NCBI RefSeq assembly: GCF_004194535.1
Contig: NZ_CP025781.1
Span: 1,054,001 to 1,118,000, forward strand
DNA: 64,000 nucleotides
Direction of reading: 5' to 3'
Source: Iodobacter fluviatilis
Lineage (GTDB): Bacteria > Pseudomonadota > Gammaproteobacteria > Burkholderiales > Chitinibacteraceae
Shown: positions 1 through 8,838 of the stretch, piece by piece
Layout of the letters: the number at the start of each line of letters is the position of its first letter
How positions within the stretch are numbered: position 1 is the stretch's first letter
Translations under genes and position numbers: made by a program
Notes under the pieces: generated by a model
Database searches by the model: none
What the model was told of the DNA's origin: nothing
What the model saw: the letters and a program-made list of their open reading frames with translations, nothing else

Positions 1-1769
1 ATTTAGCCCAATTAAGCCCTGAAAACTTGGGCCATCCTCTGGTAATGCAACGCTCTACACGGCAAGATGAACTAAGTATGTTGGTTGCTGGCGTCAACCA
101 CTTACAGCACAGCCTGCTAGAATACTTACAACAAAAGCGGCTCTACGAACAAGAGCTAGCCGAGCACCGAGATCATTTGGCCGACCGAGTGGCGGAGCGT
201 ACCGAAGAGTTATTCGCCGCCAATAAAGCATTGGGCAGCTCAGCAGAAACATTACGTCAGCTAGGTGATATTGGAAAGGAGCTAACCACCAGCCTGAATC
301 ATCACGCTATTTGCCAGACACTCTATCGGCACTTACTCGCCTTAATGCCACTCGATGCTTTTAGTGTTGCGTTGCTTGATGAGCAAGGGGATCGCTTAAA
401 CCTTATTTATTACATCGAAGACGGCAACGTCGCCTGCCCCTCATACGTGATGCTTGATCACCCCTCATCCCTCTCCGCCTTAGCCTTTCGTGAGGAGCGT
501 GAGCTGGTTATAGCGGATGAAGCGCTGATAGAAAAAGCACCTATACCAGAAGGCATTACCCCCAACACCCCCATGCGCACTGCGGTGCTACGCCCCTTAA
601 TTGTAAACAACCAGCGTATTGGTGTGCTTTCGATCCGAAGCCATAACACCAATGCTTTTCAAGAAAGGGAGTTAGACATTTTACGCTCTACTGCAGTCTA
701 TACTGCCATTGCGCTCGCCAACGCAACGGCCTATGCAGCCACAGAAGCATCAAGAGCACAAACAGCCAATGCTTTAGAAGATTTACGCCAAGCACAAAGC
801 CAGCTTATTCAATCCGAAAAAATGGCGGCCCTTGGACAATTAATTGCAGGCGTGGCCCATGAGATAAATACGCCGATTGGCGCGGTTAAATCTAGCGGAA
901 AAAACATTGCCGATGCATTAAGCCACGCCTTAGAAAACCTCCCCAAGCTGTTTCAATTTCTGGATACAAATGATCAGCAGCGCTTTATGCAATTGATCAA
1001 GCACAAAGCGGAGCCTCTGCTCAGCACCCGAGAAGAAAGAAACAAAACACGCGCACTGAGCCAACAGCTGGCAGACGCTGCAATCATAAACCCACGCCAC
1101 ACAGCAGGGATCTTGGTTCAATTACACGCCGACAACCATCTTGCTGAGTATTTACCCCTACTCCAGCACCCTGAAAGCAGCCTCATCCTTGATACGGCTT
1201 ACAGCATCGCCAGCATTATTAATAATACGGATAATATTAATATCGCGGTAGAAAGCGTCTCCAAGATTATCTTTGCGCTGAAATCCTTCTCCCGCTTTAA
1301 TCGCGAAGGCGTCAGCATCGAGGCTCATTTAAAAGATGGCCTAGAAACAGTCTTAACCATTTATCAAAATCAAATCAAACAAAATATCGAACTTATCCGC
1401 AACTATCAGGATATCGAGCCCATCCTTTGTTTTCCTGACGAGCTAAATCAGGTGTGGACCAATCTCATTCACAATGCACTACAAGCGATGCAATATAAAG
1501 GCGTACTTAAGGTAGAAATCAGCCGAAGTGGCAATGACGCCATGGTGGTGATTTCTGATAACGGCTGTGGTATTGCAGAGAACATCCGCTCCAAAATATT
1601 TGACGTCTTTTTTACCACTAAATCCGCAGGAGAAGGCAGTGGGCTGGGGCTGGATATCGTCAAAAAAATCATTGCCAAGCATCATGGGCGAATCGAAGTA
1701 CAGAGCGAAGTAGGCCAAGGCAGCACCTTTACTATTTACTTGCCCTACCTCGCCAACATCGCCGTTTAA
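1..1769 (+). CDS. Sensor histidine kinase with GAF domain (5' end outside window)
   Basis: Membrane-type sensor kinase that would autophosphorylate on histidine and pass phosphate to a response regulator. The reading frame is open to the left edge, so the gene is truncated; a TTG at 27 is only an internal codon. The first visible residues look like the end of a HAMP linker, followed by a coiled coil ending in RVAERTEEL. A GAF-like domain covers about residues 85-235 counted from position 27. The H-box is GQLIAGVAHEINTP with the phospho-acceptor His near residue 278. An N-box (NLIHNALQAM), G1 box (DNGCGI) and G2 region (GEGSGLGLDIVKKI) complete the ATPase domain. An insert of about 100 residues lies between the H-box and the rest of the dimerisation region. 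The next gene, a REC-GGDEF protein 143 bases downstream, is the likely partner (inference). Confidence 0.9.
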   Translation, partial: LAQLSPENLGHPLVMQRSTRQDELSMLVAGVNHLQHSLLEYLQQKRLYEQELAEHRDHLADRVAERTEELFAANKALGSSAETLRQLGDIGKELTTSLNHHAICQTLYRHLLALMPLDAFSVALLDEQGDRLNLIYYIEDGNVACPSYVMLDHPSSLSALAFREERELVIADEALIEKAPIPEGITPNTPMRTAVLRPLIVNNQRIGVLSIRSHNTNAFQERELDILRSTAVYTAIALANATAYAATEASRAQTANALEDLRQAQSQLIQSEKMAALGQLIAGVAHEINTPIGAVKSSGKNIADALSHALENLPKLFQFLDTNDQQRFMQLIKHKAEPLLSTREERNKTRALSQQLADAAIINPRHTAGILVQLHADNHLAEYLPLLQHPESSLILDTAYSIASIINNTDNINIAVESVSKIIFALKSFSRFNREGVSIEAHLKDGLETVLTIYQNQIKQNIELIRNYQDIEPILCFPDELNQVWTNLIHNALQAMQYKGVLKVEISRSGNDAMVVISDNGCGIAENIRSKIFDVFFTTKSAGEGSGLGLDIVKKIIAKHHGRIEVQSEVGQGSTFTIYLPYLANIAV

Positions 1770-1912
1770 ACTCACTCTATCCTCGAAATAGGGCTTGAGT
1801 AGATTCAGACATGCTCTGTAAAAAACCTGCATAGCGCCTTGTTTTGGACTACAAAACAAAAATCAACTCAAAATACATATTGCTCCAGTAAAACCTAATT
1901 TAGAGATTACAA

Positions 1913-2902
1913 ATGGCAACCATTTTATGCGTAGATGATGATAGTGGCATACTAAGTGCCCTACGCTCTTTATTGGGCCAGCGCTTAGAGCGTGATCAAT
2001 TAGTTGAAATTGCCGAAAATGGGGTAGAAGCGCTAGAAATTATTGCCGAACTCGCCGAAGACGGGCTTGAGCTCAGCGTCATTATTGTTGATTACATCAT
2101 GCCGGGAATGAAAGGCGATGAACTCCTCGTACGGGTGCACGAGCTATTGCCCAATACGATTAAAATTATGCTGACAGGGCAAAGTGATTTAAGCGGCGTA
2201 AAGCGCACCATCAACGAAGCTAATTTATTCCGCTTTTTAGAAAAGCCTTGGCAAAACGAAGATATCGTACTCACCATACAAGCCGCCATCAGAGCCTACG
2301 AGTTGGATCATCAGCTAGAGCTACAAAATCAAGAATTACAGCGTATCAATAATGAGCTAGAGATAATCGTGGACGAGCGCACACATGAGCTGGTCGAAAA
2401 GAATAAAGAATTAGAACAATTGGCTGTCACAGATCGTTTGACAGGCCTCTATAACCGGCTATTTCTTGATCAAGTATTAGCGCGAGAATTCAGCACACTA
2501 AGCCGCCACGGCACCACACTCTCATTAATATTGCTGGATATAGATCACTTCAAACACGTGAACGACACTTACGGCCATCATGCCGGAGACGAAGTCCTCA
2601 AAGGCATTAGCCAAATACTCAAGGGAAACGTCAGAGAGAGCGATGTCGTTGGACGCTGGGGGGGCGAGGAGTTCCTCATCCTTTGCCCTAATACATCACT
2701 CTCCGACACGCTTAAAGTTGCCGAAAAACTGCGTTTATGCATCGAACAATACGACTTCGCATCAATAGGGCGCTGCACCGCCAGCTTCGGCGTGGCCAGT
2801 TATCAGCAAGGCGACACAATGATCATGGTAGAAACACGCGCCGATAAGGCACTTTATCTTGCCAAAGATCAGGGACGTAACCGCGTGATGTCGAGTACCT
2901 GA
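1913..2902 (+). CDS. Response regulator with GGDEF diguanylate cyclase domain
   Basis: Predicted to make cyclic di-GMP from two GTP under phosphorylation control. An N-terminal receiver domain (about 1-125) has the acidic pair in CVDDD, phospho-acceptor Asp60 in IIVDYIMPG, the Thr in MLTGQ and the Lys in FLEKPW. A coiled-coil linker (about 130-165) precedes the GGDEF domain. The active-site motif is GGEEF at 250-254, an active variant. RESD at 241-244 matches the RxxD inhibitory I-site at the usual five-residue distance, so product inhibition is expected. Length 329 residues is normal for PleD/WspR-like proteins with a single receiver. It follows the sensor kinase on the same strand, and the pair probably forms one signalling unit. 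Confidence 0.92.
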   Translation: MATILCVDDDSGILSALRSLLGQRLERDQLVEIAENGVEALEIIAELAEDGLELSVIIVDYIMPGMKGDELLVRVHELLPNTIKIMLTGQSDLSGVKRTINEANLFRFLEKPWQNEDIVLTIQAAIRAYELDHQLELQNQELQRINNELEIIVDERTHELVEKNKELEQLAVTDRLTGLYNRLFLDQVLAREFSTLSRHGTTLSLILLDIDHFKHVNDTYGHHAGDEVLKGISQILKGNVRESDVVGRWGGEEFLILCPNTSLSDTLKVAEKLRLCIEQYDFASIGRCTASFGVASYQQGDTMIMVETRADKALYLAKDQGRNRVMSST

Positions 2903-3250
2903 ATGAAAACCACTTCATCATTTAAATTCAGCCACTTTCGATAAAGTTGATACTCTGCCGTTGATATACTTTTGACAGGGCCCCTATTTTTTCGATAAAA
3001 CCATGCGCTTTGGCTCTCGTTATTTATCTAAAAAAATAGGGACAATCAGCCGATCTTCGCAAAATCAACGTTGATTGCTGCAGTCGTGCCAGATAGTAAA
3101 GCAAAAAAACAGAGAAAATAAACGCTTCCTACCGAGCACTCATTCATCGGTTGTGCTGCGCGCCCTCAAAGACTGCGAGCAAATTCTACTTAAAAATGAG
3201 CTTATTTTTCGGGTGAACGAGCGAGCGAGGGTGCAGAGCTGCAATGTGGT
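2903..3250. other. Non-coding gap with inverted repeat
   Basis: No convincing gene. An 11-bp perfect inverted repeat (CCCTATTTTTT at 2982-2992, AAAAAATAGGG at 3031-3041) could form a hairpin with a 38-base loop. It may be a terminator for the upstream gene or the edge of a lost mobile element. A 14-bp palindrome, AATCAACGTTGATT, lies at 3063-3076. The string AAAAAAATAGGG recurs near 52909, after recD. Confidence 0.4.
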
Positions 3251-4078
3251 TTAAAAGTCGAGCATATTAGTCACTTCGGCAGCACTGAGATAGCGTGAGT
3301 AAATGCGTTGCAAACTGCCATCTGCGCGCATGCCATTAACCAACGCCTGCCACTTTTTAGCCTCTACCTCATTGAATCGCGACTTTGCCAAAATGAGGCC
3401 GAGGTGCACACCTTTTTCCTGTGGCGTCCAATCCAGTATCGCAGCTTCTTTTTTGAAGCCCAAATCTTCAAGGCTTTTAGCATACACAAGTGGTGGGGAA
3501 AACAGGGCGTCGATATGTTTGCCTTGGAGTTTTTTAAACAGCGTTTCGATGCTGTTACTGTCTTCGACCCGCTGGCTAGCTCGCAATTGCTCCAGCCACT
3601 GGTCCTGCTGGACGCCATGCTTGAACGATCGCACCACGCCAAAGCGCAAGGTAGGCTGATTGATAAAACGCTCTGCGCTGGGCACACTGGCAGCGAGACT
3701 GGCCCGTACAACAACGTAGTTCTTCATGCTGAGGTAAGGTGCAAACCAAGCGAAAAGATCGCGCACGGGATTTTGAATGCCCGAGACGCTCATATCAAGC
3801 CCGCCATTCTCCAAATCAAACCAAATACGGGCCCGTGGCATGACCCGCATGTCAAACTTGCAAGCCGTGCGCTTTGCCAGTTCATCCACGATGTCTTTGT
3901 CTATGCCCTGGCCGCCCATATTTTCGTTGAAATAGAGATACCCATACGAATAAAACGCCAAGCGAATCGGCTTGTCCCCGCAATTCACTGGGCCGGCCTG
4001 CACCGTTGGGGGGCAGAGGCTCACCGCGAGGAGAACCAAGCAACACAGAGGATAAAAACCAATCTTTAGAAAGTGCAT
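3251..4078 (-). CDS. Periplasmic solute-binding protein, amino-acid ABC type (SBP_bac_3)
   Basis: Predicted extracytoplasmic binding protein of the family-3 fold used by polar amino-acid ABC transporters. A signal peptide occupies about residues 1-28, with a hydrophobic core and likely cleavage after VQA. The mature protein begins with a first lobe that includes GGQGIDKDIVDELAKR, the usual beta-alpha motif of this family. Further family-like segments are GLDMSVSGI and WFAPYL. Length 275 residues is typical. No permease or ATPase gene is adjacent, so it is either an orphan binding protein or a stand-alone sensor-like protein. Ligand cannot be read from sequence. Confidence 0.8.
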   Translation of the reverse strand: MHFLKIGFYPLCCLVLLAVSLCPPTVQAGPVNCGDKPIRLAFYSYGYLYFNENMGGQGIDKDIVDELAKRTACKFDMRVMPRARIWFDLENGGLDMSVSGIQNPVRDLFAWFAPYLSMKNYVVVRASLAASVPSAERFINQPTLRFGVVRSFKHGVQQDQWLEQLRASQRVEDSNSIETLFKKLQGKHIDALFSPPLVYAKSLEDLGFKKEAAILDWTPQEKGVHLGLILAKSRFNEVEAKKWQALVNGMRADGSLQRIYSRYLSAAEVTNMLDF

Positions 4079-4206
4079 ATCAAGGCCTTCTTAACGTGAA
4101 ACAGTAGTAAGGTGCAGATCTTGCTGTCGCACATTTACTAAAATCCCAATCATTAAATAAGAAATACCTGCATATTCATTCTGCGGTACAAAACGACAAA
4201 TTTCTA

Positions 4207-4590
4207 TCACTTACCGAGTATTCGCTCCGCTCGACGGATGGCGCAGCTAACGGTGCTGTAGTGCACACCGAAAGCGTGTTCTCCTTGCTTCCGCCTCTCA
4301 CCGAGTCGATGAACAAAGGCAAAGAATTTGCGAGGCATGAAGAAATTGCCAAGGCATTGCTTGCGAATTGCTATTTTGCAGATCCGTATAGCGCTTGACA
4401 ACGAAGGAGTAATGAAAATACGAATGGCTTAATTCGTCCGTATTATCCGAAGAAAAAGAGTGATTTCAGCAAGGTGAGTCGCCCAGAAATTGCTCATTTG
4501 GAAAAAAGGTTAAATAATCGGCCACGAAAACGGTTGGGGTTTCGACCCCCAGCTCAGGCATTCAACGAGGGTGCGTCACTGAATGGATGA
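4207..4590 (+). pseudogene. IS30-family transposase C-terminal remnant
   Basis: Read on the plus strand in one frame, this stretch encodes the catalytic C-terminal part of an IS30-family transposase. Visible pieces are GKEFARHEEIAKAL, YFADPYSA, SNENTNGLIR and LNNRPRKRLGFRPPAQAF, all in the order seen in the family. A TGA at 4396-4398 replaces the conserved Trp of the usual ADPYxxWQRG motif, so the frame is broken. The natural stop is at 4588-4590. The N-terminal half of the transposase is missing upstream and I found no clear terminal inverted repeats. An open frame on the opposite strand over the same bases is a shadow. Identity is strong; the exact left edge is uncertain. Confidence 0.8.
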
Positions 4591-4668
4591 ACCTACCCAG
4601 CGTTGCATTGACTATTTGAATTCACGTTTAAATTCACGAGGTTTAACCCGCTAAGCGCTTCATCAAAG

Positions 4669-4700
4669 GCCGCGTAGTCTCCGGCAATAAACCACGCGGC
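4669..4700 (-). terminator. Possible terminator of the gluconate operon
   Basis: An imperfect inverted repeat (GCCGCGTAGT and ACCACGCGGC, nine of ten positions pairing plus one G-T wobble) around a 12-base loop lies 28 bases past the permease stop codon on the minus strand. The following T-run is weak, so this could also be a Rho-dependent or mRNA-stability hairpin. Confidence 0.4.
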
Positions 4701-4727
4701 TGATCACTCAGCGAGCCTCAAAGCACT

Positions 4728-6065
4728 TTACAGCATACTAAACGCAGTCATTCCAACCAAAGCACCGGTCGTGCCTAAGATGGTTTCCATCACTGACCAT
4801 GTTTTTAAAGTTTGTAGCTCATTAGCCCCAGTAAACTTACCGAACAACCAAAAACCAGAGTCATTCACATGGCTCAGTACGATCGATCCACCAGCAATAC
4901 AAATTGATAATGCCGCCAACTGTGCGCCTGAATAAGCAGCCAGCTCAATCACCGGCAGTACCAAACCCACCGTGGTTAAACACGCTACGGTGGCCGATCC
5001 TTGAATCACCCGCACCATTGCTGCCAAGGCAAAACACGCCACAGCAATTGGCAAACCTGCACCAATCAAAGCATTACCGAGTGCTGGGCCTACGCCAGAA
5101 TCAACTAACACTTGTTTAAACACACCTCCAGCGCCTGTCACCAGCAAGATAATCCCTGCTGGCTGCAAGGCAGCGCTACAGACTTCCATCACCTTATCTT
5201 TACTCATACCGCGGCGCAAAGCTAGACCATAAATGGCGAGTAAACACGCTGCCAAAATGGCAATAAAGGGATGGCCAATCAACTGCAACCACTGATAAGC
5301 CGTGCCCGTTGGATCAACAAAACGCGCCACAATGGTTTTCATCCCGACCAAAACAAGCGGGAACAACACCAGCGCCAAGCTAAAAGCAAACGAAGGCATT
5401 TGGCCCTTGCCCAAACTAGGCTCACTCACATCTGCAGGCAGCGGCAGGTGTACATGTTTGCTAATAAAGTTACCGTAAATTGGGCCAGCGAGCAGCATGC
5501 CAGGGATAGCCGCAGCCAAGCCTAAAACAATCATCCAGCCAAAATCAGCCTTCATTTGCGAAGCAAGCAACATAGCGGTTGGGCCTGGCAGCAGGAAAGC
5601 CGCTGCTGCAGCCACCCCCGCAAACAGTGGGATCGCTAACTTCACCACATTGCCACCGGTGCGTCGGGCAACGGCAAACACTACGCCAATCAACAGCACC
5701 ACCGCCACGTCAAAAAACAGCGGCAGGGTGCAAATTAACCCAGCAATCCCTAAGGCATAATTAGCGCGGCTTTGCCCAAATAGGTCGAGTAATTTAACGG
5801 CAATCTGATCTAGCGCCCCCGTTTCATGCAATATTTTGCCAAACATCGCCCCCAACGCCACCACCACGGCTAAAAAGCCCAGCGTACCGCCCATGCCTTT
5901 TTGCATGGTGTCGGCAATTTTATCCAGCGGCATGCCCGAGCCTATCCCAGCAGCAATCGAGACCAGCATCAACGCCACAAAAGCATGCAAACGCGCTTTC
6001 ATCACCAAAAACAGCAGCATCAAAACCGAACCAACCGCTGTAACAACCAGTGTTAATGTATCCAT
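4728..6065 (-). CDS. gntP: Gluconate permease, GntP family
   Basis: Inner-membrane gluconate:proton symporter. The 445-residue protein is hydrophobic throughout with roughly 12-14 membrane segments. It carries family-typical stretches such as GGTLGFLAVVVALGAMFGK, LPLFFDVAVVLLIGVVFA and FLLPGPTAMLLASQM. A conserved GSATVA segment lies near residue 360 and HVNDSGFWLFG near the C-terminus. Length matches GntT/GntU/GntP proteins. Its start codon lies six bases after the gluconokinase stop codon, so the two genes are almost certainly one operon under the GntR-type operator at 6651-6668. Which Gnt paralogue it equals is not decidable here; the symbol names the family. Confidence 0.92.
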   Translation of the reverse strand: MDTLTLVVTAVGSVLMLLFLVMKARLHAFVALMLVSIAAGIGSGMPLDKIADTMQKGMGGTLGFLAVVVALGAMFGKILHETGALDQIAVKLLDLFGQSRANYALGIAGLICTLPLFFDVAVVLLIGVVFAVARRTGGNVVKLAIPLFAGVAAAAAFLLPGPTAMLLASQMKADFGWMIVLGLAAAIPGMLLAGPIYGNFISKHVHLPLPADVSEPSLGKGQMPSFAFSLALVLFPLVLVGMKTIVARFVDPTGTAYQWLQLIGHPFIAILAACLLAIYGLALRRGMSKDKVMEVCSAALQPAGIILLVTGAGGVFKQVLVDSGVGPALGNALIGAGLPIAVACFALAAMVRVIQGSATVACLTTVGLVLPVIELAAYSGAQLAALSICIAGGSIVLSHVNDSGFWLFGKFTGANELQTLKTWSVMETILGTTGALVGMTAFSML

Positions 6066-6071
6066 TTTCTC

Positions 6072-6608
6072 TTACTCCTGAGCAGGGCGAATATGCTGCA
6101 CGGCAGCGGCCACAACGTTTTCTAAGCTCTGGGCGATATCGATATGCACCACATCCGGCTCATCTGCGCCCGGTACTTCTAACGTGGCAAATTGCGAAAC
6201 CAGCATTTTTGGCTTTTGAAAATGACCAACACGCGCTTTTAAGCGAGATTCAATCAGCTCAAAACTGCCGCTCAAATAAATAAAAGAGAGGTTGGGGTTA
6301 CCTTCACGCAAAATATCGCGGTAGGCTTTTTTTAAGGAAGAACACACGATCACCGATACAACTTGGGTCCGTTGCATCGCATAGGCCGCGGTGCTTAATG
6401 CCGCAAGCCAAGGCGCACGATCGTTATCATCTAAAGGCTGGCCCGAAGCCATCTTGTCGATATTGGCCCGTGGATGCAAAAAATCGCCATCCAAAAAACC
6501 ACAGTCCAACATGCGCGAAACTGCGCTTCCAACAGCAGACTTACCACTGCCTGAAACGCCCATTACAACAAAAACTTGGTGTGGTGTAGCTTGATCGATC
6601 TGACTCAT
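6072..6608 (-). CDS. gntK: Gluconokinase
   Basis: Phosphorylates gluconate to 6-phosphogluconate with ATP, feeding the Entner-Doudoroff or pentose phosphate pathway. The P-loop is GVSGSGKS near residues 17-24, followed by LDGDFLHPRANIDKMASG and PLDDNDRAPWL, the gluconokinase substrate-binding signatures. The start at 6608 is preceded by GGAG eight bases upstream and gives 178 residues, normal for GntK. A longer frame running back to 6725 would translate through the operator palindrome and add a 39-residue tail not expected in the family, so I rejected it. The permease follows six bases downstream. Confidence 0.95.
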   Translation of the reverse strand: MSQIDQATPHQVFVVMGVSGSGKSAVGSAVSRMLDCGFLDGDFLHPRANIDKMASGQPLDDNDRAPWLAALSTAAYAMQRTQVVSVIVCSSLKKAYRDILREGNPNLSFIYLSGSFELIESRLKARVGHFQKPKMLVSQFATLEVPGADEPDVVHIDIAQSLENVVAAAVQHIRPAQE

Positions 6609-6650
6609 GGAATCGACTCCTGATTGGTTTTCATCTAGGTTTTCATTTTT

Positions 6651-6668
6651 AATGTTACTGGTAACATT
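6651..6668. promoter_or_regulatory. GntR-type operator palindrome
   Basis: AATGTTACTGGTAACATT is a perfect 8-bp inverted repeat with a two-base centre, 42 bases upstream of the gluconokinase start. It closely matches the ATGTTACCGGTAACAT-type sites bound by the gluconate repressor GntR in enterobacteria (established knowledge). It would overlap the transcription start expected from the promoter at 6679-6707. No gntR gene is in the window. Confidence 0.75.
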
Positions 6669-6678
6669 TTGTAACGAC

Positions 6679-6707
6679 AGTATCTCTTGCAATAAAAAAA
6701 CTGCCAA
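6679..6707 (-). promoter_or_regulatory. Candidate sigma-70 promoter of gntK-gntP
   Basis: On the minus strand a -35-like TTGGCA (6702-6707) and a -10-like GATACT (6679-6684) are separated by exactly 17 bases. The palindromic operator starts 10 bases downstream, a classical position for repression. The -10 box is imperfect. Confidence 0.45.
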
Positions 6708-6841
6708 GCAATAAATTTGTTGCAAATCAAAAAGGCTTAAAAAAGAGAAGCTTAGGGAGGCGGTGTGACCACCGAGCCGTAGACAATCTACCTTTACTGA
6801 CTTTGTTAAGAGGCATGGCCAAACTCAGCCAATAAATCAGT

Positions 6842-7609
6842 TTAGACGCTCAGCAAACTAGGTAAAACGGCTCTGGCATTGGCCGAAGTAGCCACGGCCA
6901 GCTCTGCAAGGCTAATGCCGCGCAGCTCAGCCAGCACTTCAGCCATTTTGACTAACTCTGCGGGTTGATTGCGCTGGCGATCTAACCACGCAGGTGGAAT
7001 ATCAGGGGCGTCGGTTTCCATCACCAGTGCCTCTAAGGGCAAATCACGGGCCAATTTACGAATCCGCTGCGAGCCAGCGTAAGTCATCGCCCCGCCAAAG
7101 CCGAGCTTAAACCCTAGCGAGATAAACACATCCGCCTGCTGCACGCTGCCATTAAAGGCATGAGCGATGCCACCTTTAACTCGCCACTTACGCAAATACT
7201 TAAGTACTGGGTCTTGGGCACGGCGTAAATGCAGCAGCACAGGCAAATCAAAATCACGGGCCAATTTTAATTGCGCTTCAAAGATCTCTACCTGCCTATT
7301 GCTATCTAAGCTGGGCAGATAAAAATCTAAGCCAATTTCACCCACTGCAACGGGTTGATGCTGCTGCAAATAATGCTGCAAGGTCAATAAATGCGCGTCT
7401 TGATGCACAGCGGTATAAATAGGATGCAGACCAAAGGCAGGAAAACAACCATAACGTTCCCGCATCGTAATTGCATCGGCAAACGTGGCCTCGCTAACCG
7501 CCGGTACTACAATCTGGGCCACCCCCACCCGCCTAGCCGCCGCGACCACTTCATCCCGATCTGCCGCAAAATCAGGTGCATCTAAATGGCAGTGAGTGTC
7601 TATCCACAT
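6842..7609 (-). CDS. TatD-family metal-dependent hydrolase (YjjV-like)
   Basis: Predicted metal-dependent deoxyribonuclease/hydrolase with a TIM-barrel fold, cytoplasmic. Metal-binding motifs are all present: DTHCHLD at the N-terminus, GEIGLDF near residue 93, a His in LHLRRA, HAFNGS and METDAPDIPP near the C-terminus. Length 255 residues fits the family. The ETDAPDIPP motif and the RNQPAELVKMAEVLAELR stretch look closer to E. coli YjjV than to TatD or YcfH (inference). It lies 86 bases downstream of murB on the same strand. Confidence 0.9.
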   Translation of the reverse strand: MWIDTHCHLDAPDFAADRDEVVAAARRVGVAQIVVPAVSEATFADAITMRERYGCFPAFGLHPIYTAVHQDAHLLTLQHYLQQHQPVAVGEIGLDFYLPSLDSNRQVEIFEAQLKLARDFDLPVLLHLRRAQDPVLKYLRKWRVKGGIAHAFNGSVQQADVFISLGFKLGFGGAMTYAGSQRIRKLARDLPLEALVMETDAPDIPPAWLDRQRNQPAELVKMAEVLAELRGISLAELAVATSANARAVLPSLLSV

Positions 7610-7624
7610 GGTTTTTTCCTTCTC

Positions 7625-7695
7625 TTAGCCGCGCACCTGTGCCCACGCAACATTGCATACATATACAGATGAGTGTGCACGGGGCCTACCCTACA
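7625..7695 (-). repeat. Dispersed GTAGG...GGGCAC repeat-like sequence
   Basis: Read on the minus strand this gap starts GTAGGGTAGGCCCCGTGCAC and ends with GCGTGGGCACAGGTGCGCGG. Similar GTAGG/GGGCAC/GCGTG-rich segments occur at 46591-46616, 51008-51065, 61201-61260 and 62509-62590, always between genes. It appears to be a degenerate member of a dispersed intergenic repeat family. Confidence 0.35.
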
Positions 7696-8709
7696 TCACC
7701 ACCAGACTGGTTCAGCCTCTAGCTCTACGCCAAATTGTGCGCGCACATCGGCTTGTACGGCTTGGGTTAGCAGCACAACATCGTGCTGGGTTGCACCGCC
7801 ATGGTTCACTAATACTAAAGCTTGTTTTTGATACATGCCCACTGGCCCGAGTTGCCGGCCTTTCCAACCCGCACGCTCAATCAGCCAGCCTGCGGCCAGC
7901 TTGTAATGCGCTGGGCCAGCTGGATAAGACACTAGCTCAGGATGCGCGGCCAATACGCTGGCACGCAGCGCGTTACTCACGATAGGGTTTTTAAAGAAGC
8001 TGCCCGCATTACCCATCACGGCAGGATCGGGTAATTTGCGCTGACGTACATGAATCACCGCCTGCGCCACCGCTTGGGCCGTGCGCTGCCCTAGCACTTG
8101 TAGCTCTTGCTCAATATCACCGTAATTGGTTTTTAGGCTGGTGATTTTTGGTAATCTAAATACCACTTCGGCAATCAGCCATTGATCCGCCTCGGCCTGC
8201 TTAAAACAGCTATCACGATAAGCAAATTGGCATTCTGCTGCGCTAAATACCCGCGCCTGTCCATCACTAAGGCGGTAGGCCGTAAGCTCAAATAGGCTGT
8301 CTTTTATCTCTACGCCATAAGCACCAATATTTTGCACCGGTGCTGCGCCTACCGTGCCGGGAATGAGCGATAGGTTTTCTAATCCAGCCCAACCTTGCGC
8401 GAGAGTCCATTGCACAAATTCATGCCAATTTTCACCTGCGGCAGCAGTGATATACCAAGCGTCATCGTCTTCTTTTAATAAGCGCCGACCTTTTAACTCC
8501 ACCGCTATCACTAAGGCATTAATTTCATCGGCCAATACCAAATTACTGCCACCACCCAAGATGCGCCAAGGCAAAACGCTAAGCACCGGATCGAGACAAA
8601 GCTCAGCTAATTGCTGAGTATCCGTCAGCCGCAAAAAATGACGGGCGATCGCTGGCAAACCCAGTGTATTGGCGTGTTGAAGGCTGAAGTTAGACTGAAT
8701 GGGTAACAT
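7696..8709 (-). CDS. murB: UDP-N-acetylenolpyruvoylglucosamine reductase
   Basis: FAD enzyme that reduces UDP-GlcNAc-enolpyruvate with NADPH to UDP-MurNAc, the second committed step of peptidoglycan precursor synthesis in the cytoplasm. FAD-binding signatures are LGGGSNLVL near residue 50 and PGTVGAAPVQNIGAYGVEI. The catalytic-site segments are YRDSCFK, NAGSFFKNP and AAGWLIERAGWKG, with the terminal ELEAEPVWW matching type I MurB. Length 337 residues agrees with E. coli-type MurB. The start ATG is at 8709. Confidence 0.96.
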   Translation of the reverse strand: MLPIQSNFSLQHANTLGLPAIARHFLRLTDTQQLAELCLDPVLSVLPWRILGGGSNLVLADEINALVIAVELKGRRLLKEDDDAWYITAAAGENWHEFVQWTLAQGWAGLENLSLIPGTVGAAPVQNIGAYGVEIKDSLFELTAYRLSDGQARVFSAAECQFAYRDSCFKQAEADQWLIAEVVFRLPKITSLKTNYGDIEQELQVLGQRTAQAVAQAVIHVRQRKLPDPAVMGNAGSFFKNPIVSNALRASVLAAHPELVSYPAGPAHYKLAAGWLIERAGWKGRQLGPVGMYQKQALVLVNHGGATQHDVVLLTQAVQADVRAQFGVELEAEPVWW

Positions 8710-8756
8710 AGCGGAGGCATTTGATCAGGCAAAGGGGGGATTATCCCCTAGCTAGA

Positions 8757-8789
8757 CAAAAAAAACCCCCATGCCGAGGCATGAGGGTT
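8757..8789 (-). terminator. Rho-independent terminator of the chitinase gene
   Basis: On the minus strand, AACCCTCATGCC and GGCATGGGGGTT (11 Watson-Crick pairs plus one wobble) close a two-base loop and are followed by a run of T. It lies 50 bases past the chitinase stop codon. Confidence 0.85.
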
Positions 8790-8838
8790 GAAGCTTACTA
8801 AATATTAACAACCTGTCGAGCTTTAGCAGGCTGCATTT

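Noticed and set aside
4207-4401. 64-codon open frame on the minus strand
   Set aside because: The plus strand over the same bases carries an IS30 transposase remnant; the minus frame is a shadow.
6609-6725. N-terminal extension of gluconokinase
   Set aside because: It covers the operator and promoter, and a good ribosome-binding site precedes the ATG at 6608.
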